This document shows, one piece after another, positions 33,698 through 42,512 of a stretch of DNA of 64,000 nt. The position numbers and the translations under genes are program-made. The stretch is from Cytophagaceae bacterium (GTDB lineage: Bacteria > Bacteroidota > Bacteroidia > Cytophagales > Spirosomataceae). The stretch covers positions 558,001-622,000 of the forward strand of contig CANHGO010000001.1 of assembly GCA_947460975.1 (NCBI GenBank). Direction: 5' to 3'. How positions within the stretch are numbered: position 1 is the first letter of the stretch; every line of letters starts with the position of its first letter. Under the pieces are notes generated by a model that saw only the letters and a list, made by a program, of their open reading frames with translations, made no database searches and was not told the origin of the DNA.

Positions 33698-35434
33698 ATG
33701 CACATGATAAAACGTACGGTCACCCCGCAAATAATCCATCGAACTTTACTTCCCCAAGACTTTTCATTAAGCACTTGGGAAAGTGTTTTGCCTTACTTTG
33801 AAAAATTAAGTGCGCAAGAAATCATTGATTTACATTCCCTTGAGGATTTTTGCAAGAACCGATCTGAACTTGAAAGCTATTTATCAGAAAATTTTGCTTG
33901 GCGTTATATCAAAATGTCTTGCGATAATCAAAACGAAAATTTACAACAAAGCTATCAGCAATTTGTCAATGAAATTATGCCCAATGCGTCTGTATTCGAT
34001 GATGCTTGGAATAAAAAAGTGATTGATTCTGGATTATCAGACCAAGTTCAAACGAAAGGATTTTCGATTATGTTGAGAAGTCTAAAAAAATCCATTGAAA
34101 TTTTCAGAGAAGAAAATATACCCCTGTTTACTGAATTGCAAAATTTAGAAAGCCAATATGGTGCGTTAACCGGAGCGCTGATGGTGGAAATTGACGGAGT
34201 GGAAAAGACGCTCCAACAAGCTAGCGCCTATTTGGAGTCGACCGATCGAGGAGTAAGAGAAGCCGTTTACCGAAAAGTCGCAGCCCAAAGACTCAGCATC
34301 AAAGATGAATTAAATACGCTTTACAGTGAATTGATAGGCAAAAGAAATCAAGTAGCCTTGCAAGCCGGATTTGAAAACTTTAGGGATTTTTCTTTTGCGA
34401 GCTTAGGCCGATTTGACTACACCCCAAATGATTGTTTTGAATTTCATGAAGCCGTAGAAAAAACAATCAAGCCCATTTTAAATGAATTAGCCGCTAAAAG
34501 AAAAAAAGCCTTAGGCATAGACTCGCTCAGACCTTGGGATAAATCCGTGGATCCATTAGGCCGAAAGCCGTTGAAACCATTTAAAACGGGAGAAGAGTTA
34601 TTGGAAAAAACGATTCGGGTATTTGATCATTTAGATCCTTTTTTAGGCGATTGCCTAAGGGAAATGGTGAAGCTAGATCGCTTTGATTTAGATTCAAGAA
34701 AAGGCAAAAACCCGGGCGGATATAATTACCCTTTAGAAGAAACCGGATTTCCATTCATCTTCATGAATGCTGCAGGCCAAGTGCGCGACATGGTCACATT
34801 GTTGCACGAAGGTGGACATGCGGTTCATTCCATTTTAACCAAGGAGCTTTCCCTGAATGCATTCCGAAATTTTCCATCCGAAGTAGCTGAGCTTGCCTCC
34901 ATGAGCATGGAATTAATCACGATGGATGAGTGGGATATCTACTTTGAAAATCCTGAAGATGCCAAAAGAGCCAAAATAAAACACCTAGAAGATATTCTAG
35001 AAACCTTGCCGTGGGTGGCGACGATCGACGCATTCCAGCATTGGATCTACGAAAATCCGGATCATACATTAGCTCAAAGAGAAGAGAAATGGAATGAGAT
35101 ATTGGCCAGATTTGCGGATCAGATGACGGATTGGACCGGCTTAGAAGAAATAAAATCCCATGTTTGGCAAAAGCAATTGCATCTCTATGAAGTGCCCTTT
35201 TATTACATCGAATATGCAATAGCCCAGTTAGGAGCATTGGCGGTTTGGAGAAATTATTGCCAAAATCCCAAGCTTGCTTTATCGAATTATTTGGAGGCAT
35301 TGTCAATAGGTTACACCGAACCCATCAAAGCAATTTATGCAAAAGCGGGGATCGAATTTAACTTTAGCGAGGGCTACATCGCCGAATTAATGTCATTTTT
35401 AGCAGAGAAAATCAAAAATTTAGAGGAAAGCTAA
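33698..35434 (+). CDS. M3 family oligoendopeptidase (PepF/thimet type)
   Basis: The 578-residue cytoplasmic metallopeptidase has the zinc motif HEGGH at about residues 370-374 (LLHEGGHAVHS), with the third ligand glutamate in SEVAELASMSMEL about 28 residues later. The all-helical fold and the length match M3 oligopeptidases, which degrade short peptides. The gene lies eight bases after the reductase gene. An in-frame ATG two codons later (MIKRT) is an equally possible start. Confidence 0.92.
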   Translation: MHMIKRTVTPQIIHRTLLPQDFSLSTWESVLPYFEKLSAQEIIDLHSLEDFCKNRSELESYLSENFAWRYIKMSCDNQNENLQQSYQQFVNEIMPNASVFDDAWNKKVIDSGLSDQVQTKGFSIMLRSLKKSIEIFREENIPLFTELQNLESQYGALTGALMVEIDGVEKTLQQASAYLESTDRGVREAVYRKVAAQRLSIKDELNTLYSELIGKRNQVALQAGFENFRDFSFASLGRFDYTPNDCFEFHEAVEKTIKPILNELAAKRKKALGIDSLRPWDKSVDPLGRKPLKPFKTGEELLEKTIRVFDHLDPFLGDCLREMVKLDRFDLDSRKGKNPGGYNYPLEETGFPFIFMNAAGQVRDMVTLLHEGGHAVHSILTKELSLNAFRNFPSEVAELASMSMELITMDEWDIYFENPEDAKRAKIKHLEDILETLPWVATIDAFQHWIYENPDHTLAQREEKWNEILARFADQMTDWTGLEEIKSHVWQKQLHLYEVPFYYIEYAIAQLGALAVWRNYCQNPKLALSNYLEALSIGYTEPIKAIYAKAGIEFNFSEGYIAELMSFLAEKIKNLEES

Positions 35435-35476
35435 GGCTTAGAAGCACATAGACTTTTTTAATACAAAATTTGGCCT

Positions 35477-35484
35477 TATTTTTG
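35477..35484 (+). promoter_or_regulatory. Candidate -7 box for the small lipoprotein gene
   Basis: TATTTTTG matches TAnnTTTG and ends 26 bases before ATG 35511. This supports separate transcription and the 35511 start rather than an in-frame TTG at 35484, which is part of the box. No -33 TTG. Confidence 0.5.
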
Positions 35485-35510
35485 TGCCAACAATTTGTCC
35501 TAACAAGAGA

Positions 35511-35759
35511 ATGAAATTAGAAAAAATACTTCCGATTATAGCCTTAGCCTTTATGGCAACAGCTTGTGACTATCAAAAAAACAATACCATCAAGCAGAAA
35601 GATTTCAATGAAGGTAACTCTTATGTATATGGTGTTCATCCAGATAGCGCTGCGGTTCAGTTAAAAAATAAATATGACGCTAAGCCGGAATTAGAGCTAA
35701 AAGCAAATGCACTTCGCGAGAAAATGTTTAGTGGAAAAAGTATCAATCAAGGAAATTAA
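35511..35759 (+). CDS. Small lipoprotein, hypothetical
   Basis: The 82-residue product has a lipoprotein signal with lipobox MATAC (Cys19). The mature part, about 64 residues, is hydrophilic and rich in Lys, Asn and Glu (DYQKNNTIKQKDF, GVHPDSAAVQLKNKYD). I do not recognise a family; a similar arrangement is seen in many short Bacteroidota lipoproteins. It has its own promoter box and terminator. Confidence 0.72.
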   Translation: MKLEKILPIIALAFMATACDYQKNNTIKQKDFNEGNSYVYGVHPDSAAVQLKNKYDAKPELELKANALREKMFSGKSINQGN

Positions 35760-35779
35760 TCTTTCCCATCCCATATTTT

Positions 35780-35803
35780 AAAGCCGGTTTATCCGGCTTT
35801 TTT
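35780..35803 (+). terminator. Terminator after the small lipoprotein gene
   Basis: AAAGCCGG (35780-35787) pairs with CCGGCTTT (35793-35800) over a 5-base loop, followed by TTT to 35803. It overlaps the stop codon of the convergent membrane protein gene. Confidence 0.85.
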
Positions 35804-36248
35804 AATGCCCAAACCACTCGCGTAAAAAAGTGAGTTGGTAAATCGCCCCCGTATATAACAAGGCCCACAAAAGTGAGGATATGGCCATAAAAAAGAGGAC
35901 ACGCGGCAAAGACACCTTAAAAGACAAGGCCAATAAACTCCCTCCAATCGGCGTAAAAATCAGTGGCGTAAGTGCCGCAATCCCTTTGATTCCAAATTTC
36001 TGCCAGATCTGAACAGCATAACGCACTCGCTTTGAAAATAAAATAGCTTTCTTCTTTCTAAATCGACCGATAAAACCGATGATTAACTTACCCATACTCA
36101 AGGTCAATGAAATCGTTATCATCGCACCTAGCCAAGTAAAAATAACGGTTTCATACCAGGTTAATCCTAGACCAAAACCGGTAATAGGACCGGCGATAAA
36201 TTTTAAACCTGTGGCAATCATCACTCCGGAATAGGCTCCCCAAGACAT
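35802..36248 (-). CDS. Four-helix membrane protein, hypothetical
   Basis: The 148-residue product has about four hydrophobic segments (near 5-25, 35-55, 90-110 and 118-138) with a basic loop FRKKKAILFSKRVRYAV in the middle. I recognise no named family with confidence; the PxxFxPIGG-like stretch (LTPLIFTPIGGSLLAL) recalls small multidrug-export-like proteins. It follows dsbD by two bases and is probably in the same operon. Confidence 0.62.
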   Translation of the reverse strand: MSWGAYSGVMIATGLKFIAGPITGFGLGLTWYETVIFTWLGAMITISLTLSMGKLIIGFIGRFRKKKAILFSKRVRYAVQIWQKFGIKGIAALTPLIFTPIGGSLLALSFKVSLPRVLFFMAISSLLWALLYTGAIYQLTFLREWFGH

Positions 36249-36250
36249 AT

Positions 36251-38224
36251 TTACTTTGATTTATAGGCGTCAATTCCTTTTTTAAGAAACGAAATAAAAT
36301 GATTAATATCAGCGTCAAAAGCGACTGGCAGAACCATGGGCGCGCCATCCTTTCGCGGATCTAAAAGGACATAATGAGGTTGGGCATTTGAATTAAATCG
36401 AGCGATTTGAAAATCTAAATTTTGATCGCCCAATGTCTTTTTTTCTTGGCCATCAACTTTAGAGATATACCACTTATTTTCAGGAAGCTCCGTTTTATCG
36501 TCACAGTATAAAGCGACAATTACATAGTCGTTCTTAAGAATGGACAAAACCGCGGGGTCAGACCACACATATTCCTCCATTTTTCTGCAGTTGACACATC
36601 CATGTCCTGTAAAGTCGATAAAAAGAGGCTTACCAACCTGCTGAGCATAGGCCTTCGCCTCCTCAAAATCAAAAAAGCCGTTCAGTCCTAAGGGTAATTT
36701 TAAAAATTCACTGTATTTAACGGAAGATGAGGAACGCGACGAATTACTATTTTCTTCACTTAACTGTTCGGAACCCTTAAAATCCTGACTTGACATAGGT
36801 GGCAACCAGCCCGACAAGCCCTTTAATGGAGCACCAAATATCCCTGGAGTTAAATAAATTACAAAGGCAAGAAAAGCCGTGGCAAAAAGCGCTCGGGGAA
36901 CAGATAATTTCCCAGAGGGTCCATCATGAGGCAATGAAATTTTACCAAATAAATACAAAGTTAAAGCTGTAAAGATGGCAATCCAAATGGCTAAAAATAT
37001 TTCACGATCCAACAAATGCCAATGATACACCTGGTCTGCCACACTTAAAAACTTGAAGGCTAGGGCAATTTCTAAAAATCCCAACACCACTTTCACTTCG
37101 TTCATCCAAGTACCAGACTTTGGCATTTTTTGCATAAACCCGGGGAAAATGGCAAACATCGTAAATGGAATGGCAAAGGCTAATGAAAATCCTAACATCC
37201 CTATGATGGGCTTCAAAAATACTCCCTGAGAAGAGGCAATCAAGATAGATCCTGCCAAAGGTCCCGTGCAAGAAAAGGAGACCAAAACCAGCGTAAATGC
37301 CATGAAGAACACACCTAATAATCCGCCTTTATCAGACTTCGCGTCGACTTTATTGACCAAGCCAGAAGGCAACACAATTTCGAATGCACCCAAAAAAGAA
37401 ATTCCAAAAAAGATAAAAATGGCAAAGAACAACAGGTTAGGAATCCAATGTGTACTCAAAAAATTAGCAAAACTAGCGCCAGCAAAAAAAGCTAAAATGG
37501 TGCCAAAAAATACATAGATTAAAACAATGAAGAAGCCATATAGAAAAGCTAACTTTTTCCCACCTTGTTGTTTCGTAAAAAAACTAACCGTCATGGGAAT
37601 CAGTGGATAGACGCAGGGAGTCAATAAGGCCAACAAACCAGCGCCCATTGCCACCCAGAAAAACTGCCATAAAGACTGATCGTCTTCTGGTGCTGTTAGT
37701 TTTACAGCTGAATTAGAGGCTTTTTTTTTTGAATCCTCTGGCGTAGAGGATGCGCTTAGCTTGGAACTTATCAGAAATGGCCCCTTGATTGGTACACACA
37801 AACCACTTTCATTCGAACAAGTTTGTGCATCATAAGATCCGTCTATCTTCCAAGAATCTGAGGTAATTTTTACGGTTTGTCGAAATTCGCCTTCCTCGGT
37901 GAAATAGGTATATGTACCGTTCCAAATCTCTTTGTCAAATTTTGAATGTGGATTTATAGCACGCAGAGGCCCGTCAGTAGATACACCTAGACCCTCTTTG
38001 ATCTTAATCGTAGTAACCACTGGCCCTAAATCCTTATCAAAATCAGATGAATATAAGTACCAGCCTTTGTCGATTTTAACTTTAAATATAATTTCAGCGC
38101 TTTGGCCCACGGTGGGGTTTGCTGGCTCCAAAGTCCAAGACCATTTAGCCGGAGTGATTTTTTGGGCAAAGCCTGTAAATCCCACAAAACCCAAGAAAAG
38201 CAAAATGATTAATTTCAATTTCAT
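36251..38224 (-). CDS. dsbD: Thiol:disulfide interchange protein DsbD
   Basis: This 657-residue inner-membrane protein moves electrons from cytoplasmic thioredoxin to the periplasm. A signal peptide (to about 20) precedes the N-terminal DsbD-alpha domain at about 22-160, with cysteines in DAQTCSNESGLC. The central membrane domain at about 185-450 has redox cysteines in LLTPCVYPLIPM and SFSCTGPLAGS. The C-terminal thioredoxin domain at about 515-657 has CVNC (Cys543, Cys546). It keeps cytochrome c heme-binding cysteines reduced and so supports the ccm genes of this window. Confidence 0.95.
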   Translation of the reverse strand: MKLKLIILLFLGFVGFTGFAQKITPAKWSWTLEPANPTVGQSAEIIFKVKIDKGWYLYSSDFDKDLGPVVTTIKIKEGLGVSTDGPLRAINPHSKFDKEIWNGTYTYFTEEGEFRQTVKITSDSWKIDGSYDAQTCSNESGLCVPIKGPFLISSKLSASSTPEDSKKKASNSAVKLTAPEDDQSLWQFFWVAMGAGLLALLTPCVYPLIPMTVSFFTKQQGGKKLAFLYGFFIVLIYVFFGTILAFFAGASFANFLSTHWIPNLLFFAIFIFFGISFLGAFEIVLPSGLVNKVDAKSDKGGLLGVFFMAFTLVLVSFSCTGPLAGSILIASSQGVFLKPIIGMLGFSLAFAIPFTMFAIFPGFMQKMPKSGTWMNEVKVVLGFLEIALAFKFLSVADQVYHWHLLDREIFLAIWIAIFTALTLYLFGKISLPHDGPSGKLSVPRALFATAFLAFVIYLTPGIFGAPLKGLSGWLPPMSSQDFKGSEQLSEENSNSSRSSSSVKYSEFLKLPLGLNGFFDFEEAKAYAQQVGKPLFIDFTGHGCVNCRKMEEYVWSDPAVLSILKNDYVIVALYCDDKTELPENKWYISKVDGQEKKTLGDQNLDFQIARFNSNAQPHYVLLDPRKDGAPMVLPVAFDADINHFISFLKKGIDAYKSK

Positions 38225-38395
38225 ACTCTATAATTTTAAAATCGCCCCTTCCCTTTTTTCAAGTTTCAAAATTAACAAAAAATAGCGGAACCTCATGGGA
38301 TATTTATTCAAAAATGGGGAATGATCGTTTTTCTATTCCGTTAAAAATTCGTAATTTTAAACTCTTTAAAACGAAATTCAATCCACATTTATTAC

Positions 38396-39688
38396 ATGGC
38401 TGCTAGCACATTTCCCACCCAGCGAGACGTTGAAATTTTTTCATTAATAAGCGAGGAAGCACATCGACAAGAGTTCGGCATCGAATTAATTGCTTCTGAA
38501 AACTTCACTTCCCCTCAAGTAATGGAGGCACAAGGAAGTGTTTTGACAAATAAGTACGCAGAAGGCTTACCTGGAAAAAGGTATTATGGAGGTTGTGAGG
38601 TAGTCGATGTCGTGGAAACCATTGCCATTGAACGTGCCAAAAAATTATTTGGCGCCACTTGGGCGAACGTGCAACCTCACTCAGGTGCGCAAGCGAATGC
38701 AGCGGTTTTTTTATCGTTTTTAAATCCTGGAGATAAAATTTTAGGATTTGATTTGGCACATGGGGGACATCTTTCTCATGGTTCACCGGTCAACTTCTCA
38801 GGTAAATATTTTCAAGCGTTTTTTTATGGCGTTGAAAAAGAAACAGGTTTAATCGATTGGGATAAGGTAGAGGCAATTGCCTTGAAAGAAAATCCTAGGT
38901 TATTAATTTGTGGGGCTTCAGCCTATTCTCGTGATTGGGATTATGCACGTTTAAGAGCTATTGCAGATAAAATAGGTGCCATTTTATTGGCCGATATATC
39001 TCATCCATCCGCTTTAATTGCTAAGGGTTTGTTAAATGATCCGATGCAACATTGCCATATTGTAACGACTACCACACATAAAACTTTGCGTGGACCTCGT
39101 GGTGGTTTGATCATGATGGGCAATGATTTTGAGAATCCTTTTGGCTTCAAAACATTGAAGGGTGAATTAAAAATGATGTCAGCCTGTTTAGATGGAGCCG
39201 TTTTTCCAGGAACACAAGGAGGACCTTTGGAGCATGTAATTGCCGCAAAAGCGATCGCGTTTGGAGAGGCTTTAACGCCAGAATTTGGCCAATATGCCCA
39301 ACAAGTTAAATCCAATGCGCAAGCTATGGCGAAAGCTTTTTTAAGCAAAGGATATGATATTATTTCTGGGGGAACAGACAATCACTTGATGCTGATTGAT
39401 TTAAGACCGAAAGGATTAAGTGGCAAATTAGCTGAGAATACGTTAATTCAAGCGGACATTACCATCAACAAAAACATGGTTCCTTTTGATGATAAATCGC
39501 CATTTGTGACTTCAGGAATGCGAGTAGGTACAGCGGCTATGACCACCCGTGGATTAAAAGAAAATGACATGAGTCAGATTGTTGACATGATCGACAAAGC
39601 CCTCATGCACCACGATAATGAATCTGTTTTAAAACAGATTAAAGGAGAAGTTAACGAGTGGGTTAAACAATTCCCTCTTTATTTATAA
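38396..39688 (+). CDS. glyA: Serine hydroxymethyltransferase
   Basis: This 430-residue PLP enzyme interconverts serine and glycine and charges tetrahydrofolate with one-carbon units. Family motifs are [10 protein letters not shown] near 28, [14 protein letters not shown] near 49, the PLP lysine in [15 protein letters not shown] near 225, and [12 protein letters not shown] near 259. It is followed by tatC (8-base gap) and an ABC-F gene (23-base gap), probably one operon. Confidence 0.97.
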   Translation: MAASTFPTQRDVEIFSLISEEAHRQEFGIELIASENFTSPQVMEAQGSVLTNKYAEGLPGKRYYGGCEVVDVVETIAIERAKKLFGATWANVQPHSGAQANAAVFLSFLNPGDKILGFDLAHGGHLSHGSPVNFSGKYFQAFFYGVEKETGLIDWDKVEAIALKENPRLLICGASAYSRDWDYARLRAIADKIGAILLADISHPSALIAKGLLNDPMQHCHIVTTTTHKTLRGPRGGLIMMGNDFENPFGFKTLKGELKMMSACLDGAVFPGTQGGPLEHVIAAKAIAFGEALTPEFGQYAQQVKSNAQAMAKAFLSKGYDIISGGTDNHLMLIDLRPKGLSGKLAENTLIQADITINKNMVPFDDKSPFVTSGMRVGTAAMTTRGLKENDMSQIVDMIDKALMHHDNESVLKQIKGEVNEWVKQFPLYL

Positions 39689-39696
39689 AATAGCAT

Positions 39697-40569
39697 ATGG
39701 CCACAGACCAAGATTGGGAAAATGATTTTGATGACGACGTAGAAGAGAAAGATGGGACTGAAATGTCGTTTCTAGACCATTTAGAGGAGTTACGTTGGCA
39801 CATCATGCGATCCATCGCTGCGATTTTGATTTTCACTATTGCCGCATGGATTTTTAGAAATGAGATTTTTGGTACCATTATCATGGGGCCAACAAAGGTC
39901 GATTTTGCGACCAATTTAGTGCTTTGTCATTTGGCCGACATCACGGGATGGACCAGTTTGTGTATGCAAAAAGCTGACTTCATTTTGCAAAGTAGAGAGG
40001 TTTCGGGTCAATTTATGATGGCATTAACACAATCCATTATTGTTGGATTATTGTTTTCCTTCCCTTATGCATTTTTTGAGCTTTGGAGATTCATTAAGCC
40101 AGGCTTAAAAAATAAAGAATTAAAAGCAGCGAAAGGAGCCGTTTTCTGGGTATCCACCTTGTTTTTCATGGGGGTTTCCTTTGGGTATTATGTGGTGGCT
40201 CCTATGGCGATCAACTTTCTAGCCAATTTCAAATTGGATGCTACGATTCAAAATCAATTTGACGTCAATGATTATATCTCATTATTATCCATGCTTACGC
40301 TTGCGTGCGGATTGACATTCCAACTACCCATGGTGGCTTTTGTGTTATCCCAAGTAGGTATTCTAACCCCTTCTTTTATGAGGGAATATAGAAAGCATGC
40401 GATGATTGTCATCTTAATTGTCGCAGCGATCATCACCCCTTCACCCGATGTGATTTCCCAACTCCTTGTGGCATTTCCACTATTAGGATTGTATGAAATC
40501 AGTATCTGGGTATCTGGAAGAGTCCTAAGAAAAAAAATGAGGGAAGAAGCCCTTGAATCGAATTCTTAA
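39697..40569 (+). CDS. tatC: Sec-independent protein translocase TatC
   Basis: The 290-residue protein begins with an acidic N-terminal stretch, then the TatC signature EMSFLDHLEELRWHI at about 22-36 and six membrane segments. A periplasmic loop carries the KADFILQSREVSGQF region, and the signature FYYV-type segment appears as FGYYVVAPMAINFL. TatC recognises twin-arginine signal peptides. tatA/tatB are not adjacent. Confidence 0.95.
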   Translation: MATDQDWENDFDDDVEEKDGTEMSFLDHLEELRWHIMRSIAAILIFTIAAWIFRNEIFGTIIMGPTKVDFATNLVLCHLADITGWTSLCMQKADFILQSREVSGQFMMALTQSIIVGLLFSFPYAFFELWRFIKPGLKNKELKAAKGAVFWVSTLFFMGVSFGYYVVAPMAINFLANFKLDATIQNQFDVNDYISLLSMLTLACGLTFQLPMVAFVLSQVGILTPSFMREYRKHAMIVILIVAAIITPSPDVISQLLVAFPLLGLYEISIWVSGRVLRKKMREEALESNS

Positions 40570-40592
40570 TTGAATTCAACTAACACAATCGT

Positions 40593-42458
40593 ATGAATTA
40601 CTTATCGGCGGAAAATATTTCACGCAACATCGGAGAAAGATGGATCTTTAAAAGTCTGTTCTTTGGCCTACAAAAAGGTGAAAAAGTTGCCTTAATTGGC
40701 AAAAATGGGACCGGTAAAACTACATTGATGGAAACATTAATGGGTATGCAAACGCCTGACGATGGAAAAATATCCATCCGCAAAGGTATTCGCGTAGGCT
40801 ATTTACCCCAAAATCCCATTTTTTCCGAAAAAGAAGAAGTCTTAAATTATCTGTTTTCAGACGACTTGCCGTCCGCCGTTGCCATCAAAGCCTACGAAAA
40901 GGCCATGCTTTCAGGCGACCCTAAGGAGTTAGAAGACTCCTTTGCTTTAATGGAATTGCATAATGCTTGGGATTATGAGGCAAGAGCCAAACAAATCATT
41001 ACGAGGTTAGGTATTCCTGATGGAGACCAAAAAGTATCTACGCTTTCAGGAGGGCAGAAAAAACGCCTTTCGTTGGCTAAATTGCTGATTGAAAGTCCAG
41101 ACATTATGATCTTGGATGAGCCAACTAACCACTTGGACATTGAAACGATTGAATGGCTAGAAGGAATACTTTCAGGCCCCAATGTGACCGTGTTAGTGGT
41201 TTCTCACGATCGCTATTTTTTAGATAAAATATGTAATAAAATGTTTGAGCTTGCCCTCGGTGCTTTATATACCTATGAGGGCAATTATGCCTATTTTTTA
41301 GAGAAGAAAGCCGAAAGAGAAGCATCCGAAGCGAGCAGCATATCCAAAGCAAAAAACCTATACCGCAAGGAACTTGAATGGATGCGTAAGCAACCCAAAG
41401 CAAGGGGAACCAAAGCGCAATACCGCATCGATGCATTTACTGAAATCGATGAAATGGCTCATAAGAAACTGGATGACAGCAAGCTGGAGCTCAATATTCA
41501 AATGTCCCGATTAGGAAATAAAATCATTGAAATCAACGGCCTTAAAAAAGCGTGGGGAGATAAAAAAATCATCAACGAATTTACGTATACGTTCAAGAAA
41601 AAAGACCGCATCGGAATCGTTGGCAAAAATGGGGCTGGGAAAACCACCTTTCTCCAACTGCTTACCGGTTTAGAAAAACCAGATGCCGGAACCATCGATC
41701 CGGGTGAAACATTAGTGATTGGTTACTATACCCAAATACCATTTGATTTTAAACCTGAGCAAAGGGTCATCGATACCATCACGGAAATAGCGGAAGTTAT
41801 CCCTTATGGTAAAAATGAATCGCTAAGTCCGAGCCAATTTTTAAGTAAGTTTTTATTCCCTACCGCTCAGCAATATACGCCTGTTGAGAAACTTTCAGGA
41901 GGAGAGAAAAAACGCCTTCAGCTCATGCGGGTGTTGGTCCAAAACCCTAACTTTTTAATCTTAGATGAGCCGACGAACGATCTTGATTTAGATACACTCC
42001 AACTCTTAGAAGATTTTTTATCAGAGTTCCAGGGTTGCCTACTATTAGTTTCTCATGATCGTTATTTCATGGATAATTTGGTGGACCAATTGATCCTAGT
42101 GGAAGGAGAAGGAGAAGTGAAATTCTTTAACGGAAATTATACTGATTATCGAATTTCATTAGAAAACCAATCAGAAAATACAGCGGCGGCCAACAAACCA
42201 AGCCCCGTGAAAGCACCTTCTACAGAGAATTCAACTTCGACCAAGGTGAGTAAACTAAGCTTCAAAGAGCAAAAGGAATTTGAAACATTAGAAAAAGAAA
42301 TACAAGATCTTGAACAAAGTAAACAAGGATTGATCGAGCAATTGAATGCCGGCCATGAGGACTTTCAAATTTTAGGCCAATGGGCCACTAAAATTGAAGA
42401 AATCAAAAACTCGCTGGAAGAAAAAGAGGCCAGATGGCTAGAACTCTCAGAAAAATAA
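40593..42458 (+). CDS. ABC-F family ATPase (Uup-like)
   Basis: The 621-residue soluble protein contains two ABC ATPase domains without membrane segments. Domain 1 has Walker A GKNGTGKTT near 35, signature LSGGQKKRLSLAK near 151 and Walker B IMILDEPTNHLD near 170. Domain 2 has GKNGAGKTT near 342, LSGGEKKRLQLM near 434 and FLILDEPTNDLD near 453. A long linker separates them, and the C-terminus (about 560-620) is a coiled coil as in Uup. ABC-F proteins act on the ribosome or on DNA/translation quality control. Confidence 0.93.
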   Translation: MNYLSAENISRNIGERWIFKSLFFGLQKGEKVALIGKNGTGKTTLMETLMGMQTPDDGKISIRKGIRVGYLPQNPIFSEKEEVLNYLFSDDLPSAVAIKAYEKAMLSGDPKELEDSFALMELHNAWDYEARAKQIITRLGIPDGDQKVSTLSGGQKKRLSLAKLLIESPDIMILDEPTNHLDIETIEWLEGILSGPNVTVLVVSHDRYFLDKICNKMFELALGALYTYEGNYAYFLEKKAEREASEASSISKAKNLYRKELEWMRKQPKARGTKAQYRIDAFTEIDEMAHKKLDDSKLELNIQMSRLGNKIIEINGLKKAWGDKKIINEFTYTFKKKDRIGIVGKNGAGKTTFLQLLTGLEKPDAGTIDPGETLVIGYYTQIPFDFKPEQRVIDTITEIAEVIPYGKNESLSPSQFLSKFLFPTAQQYTPVEKLSGGEKKRLQLMRVLVQNPNFLILDEPTNDLDLDTLQLLEDFLSEFQGCLLLVSHDRYFMDNLVDQLILVEGEGEVKFFNGNYTDYRISLENQSENTAAANKPSPVKAPSTENSTSTKVSKLSFKEQKEFETLEKEIQDLEQSKQGLIEQLNAGHEDFQILGQWATKIEEIKNSLEEKEARWLELSEK

Positions 42459-42460
42459 CA

Positions 42461-42492
42461 AAAAATGGCCCTAAAATTTAGGGCCATTTTTT
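42461..42492. terminator. Bidirectional terminator between ABC-F and the ThuA/dehydrogenase gene
   Basis: ATGGCCCTAAA and TTTAGGGCCAT form a nearly loopless perfect inverted repeat, flanked by AAAAA on one side and TTTTTT on the other. Either strand therefore reads as a stem followed by T residues. The two flanking genes are convergent. Confidence 0.85.
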
Positions 42493-42512
42493 ATACAAAT
42501 TACTTGTGATTC

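Noticed and set aside
34917-35306. A 129-codon leftward frame opposite the M3 peptidase gene
   Set aside because: Antisense shadow of the peptidase C-terminal region, without signal or motif.
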